Shown here: one piece after another, positions 8,675 through 15,824 of the stretch
Layout of the letters: every line of letters starts with the position of its first letter
Position numbering within the stretch: position 1 is the stretch's first letter
Origin: Hephaestia caeni
GTDB taxonomy: Bacteria > Pseudomonadota > Alphaproteobacteria > Sphingomonadales > Sphingomonadaceae
Assembly: GCF_003550065.1 (NCBI RefSeq)
Contig: NZ_QXDC01000003.1
Span: 248,001-312,000, forward strand
Direction: 5' to 3'
Length of the DNA: 64,000 bases
Made by a program: the position numbers and the translations under genes
The notes under the pieces: model-generated
The model's database searches: none
What the model was told of the DNA's origin: nothing
What the model saw: the letters and a program-made list of their open reading frames with translations, nothing else

Positions 8675-10135
8675 ATGACCCCCGGCCAAACCGCCCTGCT
8701 CGATCACTTGCGCGACCGGATCGGCTCCAAGGCGATCATTACCGAGCGCGACGCGATTGCGCCGTGGGAAACCGACTGGCGCGGCCGCTGGCACGGGCAC
8801 GCGCCCGCCTTGCTCAGCCCCGGATCGACGCAGGAAGTCGCCGCGATCGTCGCCGCTGCGCGCGCGGCGGGCGTGGCGCTGGTGCCGCAGGGCGGCAACA
8901 CCTCGATGGTCGGCGGCGCGACGCCGCCCGAGGACGGGTCGGCGCTGATCCTGTCGCTGCGGCGCCTGAACCGCGTGCGCGGCATAGATACGCACGCCAA
9001 CCTCGCGATCGCCGAGGCCGGAGTGATCCTCGAGACGCTGCATCAGGCGGTCGCCGCCGAGGGCCGCCGCTTCCCGCTGACGCTGGGATCGCGGGGGAGC
9101 GCGACGATCGGCGGGCTCGTCTCGACCAATGCCGGCGGCACCCAGGTGCTGCGCTGGGGGACGATGCGCGGGCTGGTCGCGGGAATCGAAGCCGTGCTGC
9201 CCGACGGATCGGTGCACGACGGGCTCGCGGTGCTCAAGAAGGACAATCGCGGTTACGACCTGACCCAGTTGCTGATCGGCGCCGAAGGCACGCTGGGGAT
9301 CGTCACCGCCGCCGCGCTCCGGCTCGCGCCCGCGATCACCGCGCGCGCGGTCGGCTGGGCGGGGTGTGCAAACCCGGTCGACGCGCTCGCGCTGTTGCGG
9401 CGGATGCAGGCCGCGACCGACCGAATCGAGAGTTTCGAGATCATCCGCGGCGATTCGCTTCGCCGCGTGCTCGATCACGTTCCGGGCACGCGATCGCCGC
9501 TGGCCGGGCAGCACGCCTGGCACGTGCTGATCGAGGCGGTGGCGAGCGACCCCGAGCCGGTACCCGGAGCCGAATCGCCCGCCGGCCTGCTCGAACGGCT
9601 GCTGGCGCCCGCGCTGGCCGACGGGCTGATCGCCGACGCGGTGGTTGCAGCAAGCGAAGCACAGGCCGAGGCGTTCTGGCGGCTGCGCGAATCGCTTTCC
9701 GAAGCCGAGCGCGCGGGCGGGCCGGCGCTGCAATTCGACATCTCGGTGCCCGTCGAGGCGATGCCGCGCTTCATGCTCGACGCGGCCGCCGCTGCCGAGG
9801 CGCGCTTTCCCGGCACCCACGCGACCGCGTTCGGCCATCTCGGCGACGGCAATGTCCATTTCCATGTGCGGGCGCCCACAAGCGCCGCAGCCGACCGTTG
9901 GTACGCCGATGAGGCGCCCGCGATCACGCGATTCGTCGACGATCTGGTGGTCGCGGCGGGGGGATCGATCTCGGCCGAACACGGGATCGGCCAGATGAAG
10001 CTCGCCGAACTCGAACGGCTCGGCCCGCCCGCGCGGCTCCACGCGCTGCGCGCGATCAAGGCGGCGCTCGACCCCGCCGGGTTGCTCAACCCCGGCAAGC
10101 TCGTCAGGCTTGCGCGCGAGCCCGCCGGGAAATAG
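8675..10135 (+). CDS. FAD-linked D-2-hydroxyacid dehydrogenase (D-2-hydroxyglutarate/D-lactate type)
   Basis: A 486-residue flavoprotein of the FAD_binding_4 / FAD-oxidase C family. The N-terminal PCMH FAD domain shows LVPQGGNTSMVGGATP, LGSRGSATIGGLVSTNAGGTQVLRWG and the NRGYDLTQLLIGAEGTLGIVTAA signature. The C-terminal domain has TAFGHLGDGNVHFHV (metal-ligand His pair), SAEHGIGQMK and DPAGLLNPGK. This C-terminus is typical of D-2-hydroxyglutarate dehydrogenases, which pass electrons to an acceptor protein or quinone. The ATG at 8675 (MTPGQTALL) is chosen over longer frames that would overlap the divergent gene. It appears monocistronic. Confidence 0.88.
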   Translation: MTPGQTALLDHLRDRIGSKAIITERDAIAPWETDWRGRWHGHAPALLSPGSTQEVAAIVAAARAAGVALVPQGGNTSMVGGATPPEDGSALILSLRRLNRVRGIDTHANLAIAEAGVILETLHQAVAAEGRRFPLTLGSRGSATIGGLVSTNAGGTQVLRWGTMRGLVAGIEAVLPDGSVHDGLAVLKKDNRGYDLTQLLIGAEGTLGIVTAAALRLAPAITARAVGWAGCANPVDALALLRRMQAATDRIESFEIIRGDSLRRVLDHVPGTRSPLAGQHAWHVLIEAVASDPEPVPGAESPAGLLERLLAPALADGLIADAVVAASEAQAEAFWRLRESLSEAERAGGPALQFDISVPVEAMPRFMLDAAAAAEARFPGTHATAFGHLGDGNVHFHVRAPTSAAADRWYADEAPAITRFVDDLVVAAGGSISAEHGIGQMKLAELERLGPPARLHALRAIKAALDPAGLLNPGKLVRLAREPAGK

Positions 10136-10193
10136 AGCCGGGTGGAACCGAAACAACCGGCGCGCCGCGCCCCTGCATCTGGAGAGTTTTTCA

Positions 10194-10979
10194 ATGGCCA
10201 GCGCGCCGCAAAGCCAGCTTCCGCTTTTCTACAACGCGCTCGAACCGCTTTCGAGCCAGGCGCATGCCAAATTCCGCACGCGCACCCGCGATAAGGCGCC
10301 GTTCCTCGCCAGCCAGCACGCGGTGCCGCTGACGATCGACGAATTCCCACTTGTCCAGCGCTTCATGCCGATCGTGTTCACGCTGGGCGACGACGCGATC
10401 CCGATCGCGCTGATGGGCTTGAACGAAGGTGTCAACGTGTTCGTCGACGACGAAGGCACGATCACCGAGAAGAACCTTTACATCCCGGCGTATATCCGCC
10501 GCTATCCGTACATGCTCGCGCGGCTGCGCCCCGACGCGCAGGAACTGTCGCTGTGCTTCGATCCGACATCGGACGCGATCGGTGATTTCGAGGAAGGCGA
10601 GGCCTTGTTCGACGGCGACCAGCCGACCGACTTCACCAAGGGCATCCTCCAGTTCAACGAAGCGTTCGAGCAGGCCGGCGGCCGCACCCAGGCGTTCATG
10701 AAGGAACTGAAGGAACTGGGCCTGCTGATGGACGGCGAGATCAGCATCCAGCCCGAGGGCGCCGAGCGGCCGTTCATCTATCGCGGCTTCCAGATGATCG
10801 ACGAGAAGAAATTGCAGGAACTGCGCGGCGACCAACTGCGCAAGGCCAACCAGAACGGCATGTTGCCGCTGCTCTACGCGCACCTCTTCTCGCTCTCGCT
10901 GATGCGCGAGATTTTCGGCCGCCAGATGCAGCTCGGCAAGATGCCGCAGCCGCAGGCGCAACTCGATCCGGTCGCCTGA
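10194..10979 (+). CDS. SapC family protein
   Basis: A 261-residue protein of the SapC family, named after a Campylobacter S-layer-associated protein and common in sphingomonads and other alphaproteobacteria. Visible features are FYNALEPLSSQAHAKFR near the N-terminus, AVPLTIDEFPLVQRFMPIVFT, and the C-terminal GMLPLLYAHLFSLSLMREIF. There is no signal peptide. The start has a GGAGAG seven bases upstream. Biochemical function is unestablished. It is followed after one base by a cytochrome b561 gene, so the two are probably cotranscribed. Confidence 0.85.
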   Translation: MASAPQSQLPLFYNALEPLSSQAHAKFRTRTRDKAPFLASQHAVPLTIDEFPLVQRFMPIVFTLGDDAIPIALMGLNEGVNVFVDDEGTITEKNLYIPAYIRRYPYMLARLRPDAQELSLCFDPTSDAIGDFEEGEALFDGDQPTDFTKGILQFNEAFEQAGGRTQAFMKELKELGLLMDGEISIQPEGAERPFIYRGFQMIDEKKLQELRGDQLRKANQNGMLPLLYAHLFSLSLMREIFGRQMQLGKMPQPQAQLDPVA

Positions 10980-10980
10980 A

Positions 10981-11541
10981 ATGGCCCCGGCACGAGCGAC
11001 GAGCCCGGCGGGCCGCTATTCGACGGGCGCGATCTGGTTTCACTGGATCATCGCGTTGCTCGTGCTGTTCAACCTCGTCGTCGGCATCTTCCATGAAGGG
11101 GTGCCGGCGCTGAGAGCCTTGATGGGCACGCACAAGGCGGTGGGGATCACCGTGCTCGCACTCACGCTCGGGCGGATCGCGTGGCGGCTGGGGCATAATC
11201 CGCCGCCGCTGCCCGGCGAGGTTGCGGGCTGGGAACGCACCATCGCCCAAGGGATACGCTGGGTGTTCTACGCGCTGCTGCTGATCATGCCGCTGACCGG
11301 CTGGGCGATGGTATCGGCCAGCGCAAAGCCGCGGCCGATCGCCTGGTTCGGGCTGTTCGACGTGCCGTTCCTGCCCGTGACCAAGCCGATCGCCGGCACC
11401 GCGCACGAACTGCACGAAACGCTGGGGCTGCTGTTCGCGGGGCTCGTGCTGCTGCACATCGCAGGCGCGCTGCGCCACCATCTGCTGCTCAAGGACGGCG
11501 TGCTCGCGCGCATGATCCCGGGGATCGCCCCAAAGCGCTGA
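10981..11541 (+). CDS. Cytochrome b561 family di-heme membrane protein
   Basis: A 186-residue inner-membrane protein with four predicted helices. It starts with a short soluble stretch and the family motif RYSTGAIWFHWIIALLVLFN. Candidate heme ligands are His21-equivalent (WFHW), GTHKAVGI, TAHELHETLG and LLHIAGALRHH. It likely moves electrons between quinol and a periplasmic or membrane partner; bacterial members can act as superoxide:ubiquinone oxidoreductases. The SapC stop codon ends one base before the ATG. Confidence 0.88.
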   Translation: MAPARATSPAGRYSTGAIWFHWIIALLVLFNLVVGIFHEGVPALRALMGTHKAVGITVLALTLGRIAWRLGHNPPPLPGEVAGWERTIAQGIRWVFYALLLIMPLTGWAMVSASAKPRPIAWFGLFDVPFLPVTKPIAGTAHELHETLGLLFAGLVLLHIAGALRHHLLLKDGVLARMIPGIAPKR

Positions 11542-11559
11542 CGGGGCGTGTGAAAATGG

Positions 11560-11726
11560 CGTCGGTTGCGGCGGGCATGGGCCTTGAAGCGACTGAACCT
11601 CTGTCCTATATTCGTGAGGTACGGCTTCGTGTCCCCCCCTTTCGCGAGGTCGTATGACACGCCTTCGGGCGTGTGTCCTCCCTGAACCTTGGCCACCTCG
11701 TGCCCCGCGCACGAGGTGGTTTTTTT
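11560..11726 (+). ncRNA. Candidate small RNA ending at a strong terminator
   Basis: The 228 bases between the converging b561 and N-formylglutamate amidohydrolase genes hold no plausible gene but are rich in structure. There is a 7-bp hairpin with a UUCG tetraloop (11657-11674, acacgcc/ggcgtgt), short complementary segments around cgtgaggtacggcttcgtg, and a strong intrinsic terminator at the end. About 150 bases between the b561 stop and the terminator could be a separate small RNA or a structured 3' UTR. No known RNA family could be assigned with confidence; the start is arbitrary. Confidence 0.3.
11693..11726 (+). terminator. Rho-independent terminator
   Basis: A perfect 11-bp stem, ccacctcgtgc (11693-11703) with gcacgaggtgg (11709-11719), a 5-base loop and seven T residues (11720-11726). 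The T-tract follows on the plus strand only, so it ends transcription from sapC/b561 or from the candidate small RNA. Confidence 0.9.
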
Positions 11727-11769
11727 ATGTGGGGTTCGTGGCGCGCGGGAGGCGCACCGGCGCATCCCC

Positions 11770-12624
11770 CTATTCGGCCGCCAGCGCGCCCGGCTGCGCC
11801 AGCGCCTCGTCGGCGAGCGCGTCGATCATCCGGCGCAACACGGCCGCGGTGCGCGCCAGCCCCTTCCCCGGCCGATCGAGCGCCGCATCGAGATAGAGCG
11901 CGCGGCACAATTCGACCTGGACGGCGTGGATTCCCGCCCGCGGCGCGGCGTGGCGTTCGAGGATGTGGCCGCCCGCATAGGGGCTGTTGAGCGCGTAGCG
12001 CAGCCCGGCGGCGTCGGCCTCGCCTTCGAGCCGGGCGACGAAGCGCCCGCCCGCGCTTTTGCCGAAGCGATCGCCGAAGACGATACGGACCGTGTCCGCC
12101 GCCGTGCCGAGCGGCGGCATCGAATGCAGATCGAGCAGCACCGCGATCCCGAAACGCGCGCGCGCGGCGGCGAGCGTGCGCGCCAGCGCGGCGTGATAGG
12201 GCCGGTGATCGAGCCGGATCCGCGCGACGATCTCATCGGCGGTGAAGCGACGGCACCACAGATCGCCCGATCGCGCGGCGCGGCGCGGCACCAGCCCGAG
12301 GCCGCTGCGCAGCTTGGCAGACTGGAACGGCTGCCGCCCGGCGGCGGCGCCATCGTCGACGCGCGGGTCGCGTTCGTGTTCGGCGCGGTTGAGATCGATC
12401 CAGGCGCGGGCGCGGCGCTGGACGAACACGGTTTCGCCGACGCGCGCCGCCAGTGCCACGCGATCGACCGCGCGATCCTCCAGCACCGTCAATTGCGCGA
12501 TCGGCACCCGAAGCGCGGCCCGCAGCGCGAGCGGATAATCACGCCCCGCGTGCGGCACCGAGAGCACCACCGGGCTGGTCGGCTCGGCAGGTCCGTGGCG
12601 GTCGAACGGCGGGGCATCCTCCAT
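11770..12624 (-). CDS. N-formylglutamate amidohydrolase family protein
   Basis: A 284-residue zinc-dependent amidohydrolase of the FGase family, which hydrolyses N-formyl-L-glutamate in histidine breakdown or related N-acyl amino acids. Features are the N-terminal VVLSVPHAGRDYP (the SxPHAG metal motif), WIDLNRAEHERDPRV, HRPYHAAL, the DLHSMPP metal/active-site motif and an Asn-Ser-Pro-Tyr-Ala-Gly-Gly stretch (NSPYAGGHI). No other his-utilisation genes are near. It is divergent from cpdR; this pairing also occurs in other alphaproteobacteria. Confidence 0.88.
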   Translation of the reverse strand: MEDAPPFDRHGPAEPTSPVVLSVPHAGRDYPLALRAALRVPIAQLTVLEDRAVDRVALAARVGETVFVQRRARAWIDLNRAEHERDPRVDDGAAAGRQPFQSAKLRSGLGLVPRRAARSGDLWCRRFTADEIVARIRLDHRPYHAALARTLAAARARFGIAVLLDLHSMPPLGTAADTVRIVFGDRFGKSAGGRFVARLEGEADAAGLRYALNSPYAGGHILERHAAPRAGIHAVQVELCRALYLDAALDRPGKGLARTAAVLRRMIDALADEALAQPGALAAE

Positions 12625-12766
12625 TGCCGTTCAACTTAAGACGGGCGACGCCTGTCAGCAATCGTCGCATTGCGGGACGTATAGCGGGTTGGGCCAGACG
12701 CGCGTCGGGCTGGAAAATCTTAAACGCTTTGCGCATAACCTGATCCGTGACGTGTAGGGGCTCCCG

Positions 12767-13144
12767 ATGATCCGAATTCTGCTGGCCGAAGACGACCAGG
12801 TGATGCGCGAATATCTGACGCGCGCGCTCGAGCGGTCGGGCTATGCGGTGAGCGCGGTCGATCGCGGCACCGCGGCGATACCCTTGCTCGAAACCGAGCG
12901 GTTCGACCTGCTGCTGACCGACATCGTCATGCCCGAGATGGACGGGATCGAACTCGCGCAGCGCTGCGCCGAGATCGCACCCGATACGCGCGTGATGTTC
13001 ATCACCGGCTTTGCCGCGGTGACGCTGAAGGCGGGACGCACGATGCCCGAGGCCCGCGTCCTCTCCAAGCCGTTCCACCTGCGCGACCTGGTGCTCGAGA
13101 TCGACCGCATGTTCGAGATCGAACGGATGTCAGGGGGGAAATAG
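12767..13144 (+). CDS. cpdR: Single-domain response regulator CpdR
   Basis: A 125-residue stand-alone receiver domain. Acidic pocket EDD (residues 8-10), phospho-acceptor Asp in LLLTDIVMPEMDGIEL (about residue 51), the FITGFAA switch region and conserved Lys in VLSKPFHLRDLV are all present. The near-invariant DIVMPEMDGIELAQR and SKPFHLRDLVLEI match CpdR, which in Caulobacter is controlled by the CckA-ChpT phosphorelay and, when unphosphorylated, localises ClpXP for cell-cycle proteolysis. There is no output domain. Position beside an N-formylglutamate amidohydrolase gene supports the assignment. Confidence 0.93.
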   Translation: MIRILLAEDDQVMREYLTRALERSGYAVSAVDRGTAAIPLLETERFDLLLTDIVMPEMDGIELAQRCAEIAPDTRVMFITGFAAVTLKAGRTMPEARVLSKPFHLRDLVLEIDRMFEIERMSGGK

Positions 13145-13170
13145 GGTTTCTTGCCGTTTGCAAAAGGCGG

Positions 13171-13245
13171 CGCCGGCCCACTCCCCCACCCCGGCGCCCA
13201 TACAGTATAATGTCTTGGGTGGTGGAGCGGGGGAGCAGGCCGGGG
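13171..13245. repeat. Degenerate copy of the long palindromic repeat
   Basis: Two 30-base arms (13171-13200 and 13216-13245, about 22 of 30 complementary) enclose a 15-base loop, tacagtataatgtct, that differs from the loop of the 336-408 element at only two positions. It sits 26 bases after the cpdR stop. Confidence 0.75.
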
Positions 13246-13327
13246 ACGCCTCTGTTTCCGTGTCATTGAAACAAACCACAGAGCGCTTGCATGCGCCCGC
13301 ATCCCCGGCTACAGCCCGCCACCTCGT

Positions 13328-13402
13328 GGGCGTGTAGCTCAGTGGTAGAGCACTGTGTTGACATCGCAGGGGTCGCAAGTTCAATCCTTGCCACGCCCAC
13401 CA
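13328..13402 (+). tRNA. tRNA-Val(GAC)
   Basis: A 75-base cloverleaf with encoded CCA. The acceptor stem is GGGCGTG/CACGCCC, the D arm contains GCTCAGTGGTAGAGC, the anticodon stem is CTGTG/CGCAG with loop TTGACAT (anticodon GAC, reading GTC valine codons), and the T arm is GCAAG-TTCAATC-CTTGC. The discriminator base is A. A long hairpin follows at 13418-13470. It lies at the border between housekeeping genes and the sugar-utilisation region. Confidence 0.97.
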
Positions 13403-13417
13403 TTATTCGTTGCGAAT

Positions 13418-13470
13418 GCAACACGCAGACAGGCCTGGCCGCGATCGACGGCCGGGCCTGTTTGTGTTGC
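13418..13470 (+). terminator. Likely tRNA-Val terminator hairpin
   Basis: An outer stem gcaacac (13418-13424) with gtgttgc (13464-13470) and an inner 13-bp stem (13429-13441 with 13449-13461, one G-T pair) around a 7-base loop. There are only short T runs, so it is a weak-tail or processing hairpin. From here to the GntR start (about 410 bases) only AT-rich promoter-like sequence and one possible short reading frame are visible. Confidence 0.6.
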
Positions 13471-13678
13471 GGCCCCCGATCGCCGACGTTCGGGCGCTGC
13501 CGGAACGCGAAAAAATCCGCCCCCGAAACGAATTCACATCCTATCCTCCAGAATCGCGGGTTCGTAAAAGAAGCCCGCGCGGCGGCGGCACGATCCATCG
13601 ATATCGCCATTGCCGTCGCAGCGGCCTTGCCAGTACGCGTATAAAATATTACCAATTGAAAAAAGCGAGAGAGGTTGA

Positions 13679-13780
13679 ATGGTTAGGCAAATAGCTGTTC
13701 CGCGCGCTACCGTCGCGGCGCGCAGGAACACCTTGCTGATGAATGACGGGCAATGCGGTTGCCTTGAGGCCACGAAATGA
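13679..13780 (+). CDS. Possible 33-residue leader peptide upstream of the GntR gene
   Basis: An ATG at 13679 is preceded by GAGAGG at ideal spacing and opens a 33-codon frame (start MVRQIAVPRA, end CLEATK) whose stop overlaps, in an ATGA arrangement, a longer in-frame start (13777) of the GntR gene. The AT-rich stretch before it (tataaaatatta at about 13640) resembles a promoter. No family is recognised; it could be a leader that couples translation, or chance. Confidence 0.25.
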   Translation: MVRQIAVPRATVAARRNTLLMNDGQCGCLEATK

Positions 13781-13884
13781 CCGATGACGTTCTTCCCCGC
13801 ACCGGATCCTCCGGCGACGGCGCAATATCGATTCCCGCCGCGCCGGTGGCGCGATCCGGGACCGGTCGAGCAGGAGCGTCCACG

Positions 13885-14628
13885 ATGGCATCGCCAGCCA
13901 AGTTCGGGAGATACACCGAAGGCACGCTTTCGAGCCACGATCAGGTCGCCCGCGCGCTGGGCACCGAGATCCTCGCCGGCGTCTATCCGCCCGGATCGAA
14001 AATCCCCGGGGAAAGCGAAATCCTGCACCGTTTCGGCGTGTCGCGCACGGTGTTGCGCGAGGTGCTCAAGACGCTGACCGCCAAAGGGCTGATCGTCTCC
14101 AAGACGCGGGTCGGCACCACCGTGCTCGATTCGTCGCACTGGAATTTCTTCGATGCCGACGTGCTGTCGTGGAAGGTCAGCCAGGGTTTCGATGCGCATT
14201 TCCGCCACGACCTCACCCAGGTCCGCCTCGCGCTCGAGCCGGCCGCCGCCGCCGAAGCCGCCGAACATCGTTCGGACGAGGATGTCGCCGATCTACGGCG
14301 CTGCATCGCGCAGATGTGGGATGCGACCGAGAGCGCGCGCGCCTTCGCCGAGGTCGATCTCGATTTCCATCGCGCGGTCGGCAAGGCATCGGGCAACGTC
14401 CTGATGCGATCGATGTCGGCGGTGGTGGAAACCGCGCTGGTCGCCTCGTTCACGCTCAGTTCGCCGTTCCGCGAGGAGCACGAACACGAGGTCAGCGTCC
14501 GCGGTCATGAACGCATCGTCGATGCGATCGAGGCACGCGACGGCCCCGCCGCGGCGGCGGCGATGCGCGCGATCATCGGCCACGGGGTGGGGCGCATCGC
14601 CAAGGCCGAGGCCGGCGCGCAGCCCTGA
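13885..14628 (+). CDS. GntR/FadR-family transcriptional regulator
   Basis: A 247-residue regulator: an N-terminal winged helix-turn-helix (about residues 15-80, with LGTEILAGVYPPGSKIPGE and RFGVSRTVLREVLKTLTAKGLI) and a C-terminal FCD ligand domain (FHRAVGKASGN...HEVSVRGHERIVDAI) whose Asp/His residues usually bind a metal and a sugar acid. ATG 13885 has a CAGGAG eight bases upstream; a longer version from ATG 13777 adds a low-complexity extension. It lies 63 bases before the beta-propeller glycosidase gene, which it probably controls. Effector unknown; sugar-acid responsive by family. Confidence 0.88.
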   Translation: MASPAKFGRYTEGTLSSHDQVARALGTEILAGVYPPGSKIPGESEILHRFGVSRTVLREVLKTLTAKGLIVSKTRVGTTVLDSSHWNFFDADVLSWKVSQGFDAHFRHDLTQVRLALEPAAAAEAAEHRSDEDVADLRRCIAQMWDATESARAFAEVDLDFHRAVGKASGNVLMRSMSAVVETALVASFTLSSPFREEHEHEVSVRGHERIVDAIEARDGPAAAAAMRAIIGHGVGRIAKAEAGAQP

Positions 14629-14691
14629 ACCCCCGCGCGCGGCGAGACGCGTGCCGCCTCGCCCGCTTGCTATCGTGAGGAACCACAAGAC

Positions 14692-15753
14692 ATGATCGAC
14701 CGTCGTTCGCTTCTCGGCGCCACCGTGGCCGGCACCGGCGCGATGCTGCTGCCCGACGCCGCTCGCGCGATGGCGGCGGCCGCCGCCGATCCGGTCGCGC
14801 CCTATCGGACGCCCTACAAATATCCTAAGCTGATCCTCGCCGGATCGGGCATCCCCGGCAGCTTCGACGAGAAAGCGGTCGATTGCCCGTTCGTGTTCTC
14901 GGCCAACGGCAAATTCTACCTGACGCACGTCGGCTTCGACGGCATCGGCTATCAGACGGGGATCTGCGAATCGGACGATCTGATCAACTGGCGCCGGCTC
15001 GGCATCATCATGGCGCGCGACCCCGATGATCCGATCACCCGCTACAACATCGCCTGCGCATCGATCCTGCGCGAGAACGGCCTGCAATCGCCGGCACGGC
15101 TGATCAAGGTCGGCGGGCGCTATGTCGCGGCGTGGCACGCCTATCCCAATGCGGGTTACGAGGAAGGCGCGGCGGTGATCGGCCTCGCCTGGAGCGACGA
15201 CTTCATGCACTGGGAGCGCGGCCCGGTGATCCTGCGCGCCGAGGACGGCGCCGACTGGGAGCGCGGCGGGCTCTACAAGCCGACGCTGATGAAGGACGAC
15301 GATACCTTCTATCTGTTCTACAACGCCAAGACGACGGGTGAGCCGTGGCACGAGCAGACCGGTCTTGCCACCTCCAAGGATCTCAAGACCTGGACGCGCC
15401 ATCCCGGCAATCCGATCATCCCGAACGGGCCGCGGGGCGCGCCCGACGCGCGCTTCGCCAGCGATCCGGTGCTCGTCCGCCACGACGGCCGCTGGGGCAT
15501 GTTCTATTTCGGGCTCGCTTATGACGGCCACGCACGCGACCTGCTCGCGCTCGGCAACACGCTGACCGACTTCAGGAAGGTCGACGAGGTGCTGATCGAC
15601 GTCGGCCCGCCGGGATCGATCGACGAGAAATACGCGCACAAGCCGTCGGTCATCTACCACGACGGCGCGCTCTATCACTTCTACTGCGCGGTCAGCGGCA
15701 AATGGCCCAACGACGTGCGCGGGCTGGCGGTAGCGCGCTCCAAGCCGTGGTAA
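14692..15753 (+). CDS. Tat-exported five-bladed beta-propeller glycoside hydrolase (GH43/GH32-like)
   Basis: A 353-residue periplasmic enzyme. It begins MIDRRSLLGATVAGTGAML, a twin-arginine signal with cleavage near ARA-MA (about residue 26). The body has the repeating blade pattern of GH43/GH32/GH117-like propellers: VDCPFVFSANGKFYLTHVGFDG, GICESDDLINWRRLG, GLAWSDDFMHWERG, GLYKPTLMKDDDTFYLFYNA, GLATSKDLKTWTRH and DPVLVRHDGRWGMFYFG. Candidate catalytic carboxylates are the Asp in VDCPF, the Glu in GYEEGA and the Asp in SDPVLV. The exact family and bond cleaved cannot be told by eye. Confidence 0.75.
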   Translation: MIDRRSLLGATVAGTGAMLLPDAARAMAAAAADPVAPYRTPYKYPKLILAGSGIPGSFDEKAVDCPFVFSANGKFYLTHVGFDGIGYQTGICESDDLINWRRLGIIMARDPDDPITRYNIACASILRENGLQSPARLIKVGGRYVAAWHAYPNAGYEEGAAVIGLAWSDDFMHWERGPVILRAEDGADWERGGLYKPTLMKDDDTFYLFYNAKTTGEPWHEQTGLATSKDLKTWTRHPGNPIIPNGPRGAPDARFASDPVLVRHDGRWGMFYFGLAYDGHARDLLALGNTLTDFRKVDEVLIDVGPPGSIDEKYAHKPSVIYHDGALYHFYCAVSGKWPNDVRGLAVARSKPW

Positions 15754-15760
15754 AATGACA

Positions 15761-15789
15761 ACGGCCCCGGCGATGAACGCCGGGGCCGT
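15761..15789. terminator. Symmetric hairpin between converging genes
   Basis: A perfect 12-bp stem, acggccccggcg (15761-15772) with cgccggggccgt (15778-15789), and a 5-base loop. It lies between the stops of the converging glycosidase and GH106 genes. No T-tract is present, so termination strength is uncertain. Confidence 0.7.
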
Positions 15790-15824
15790 CGCTACCACCG
15801 TCACCGGCGCCCTTCCCTGCCGGC

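Noticed and set aside
11560..11726. 6S RNA or another named small RNA
   Set aside because: Size and some bulge-flanking sequence looked suggestive, but the long closing stem of 6S RNA could not be found, so no family name is given.
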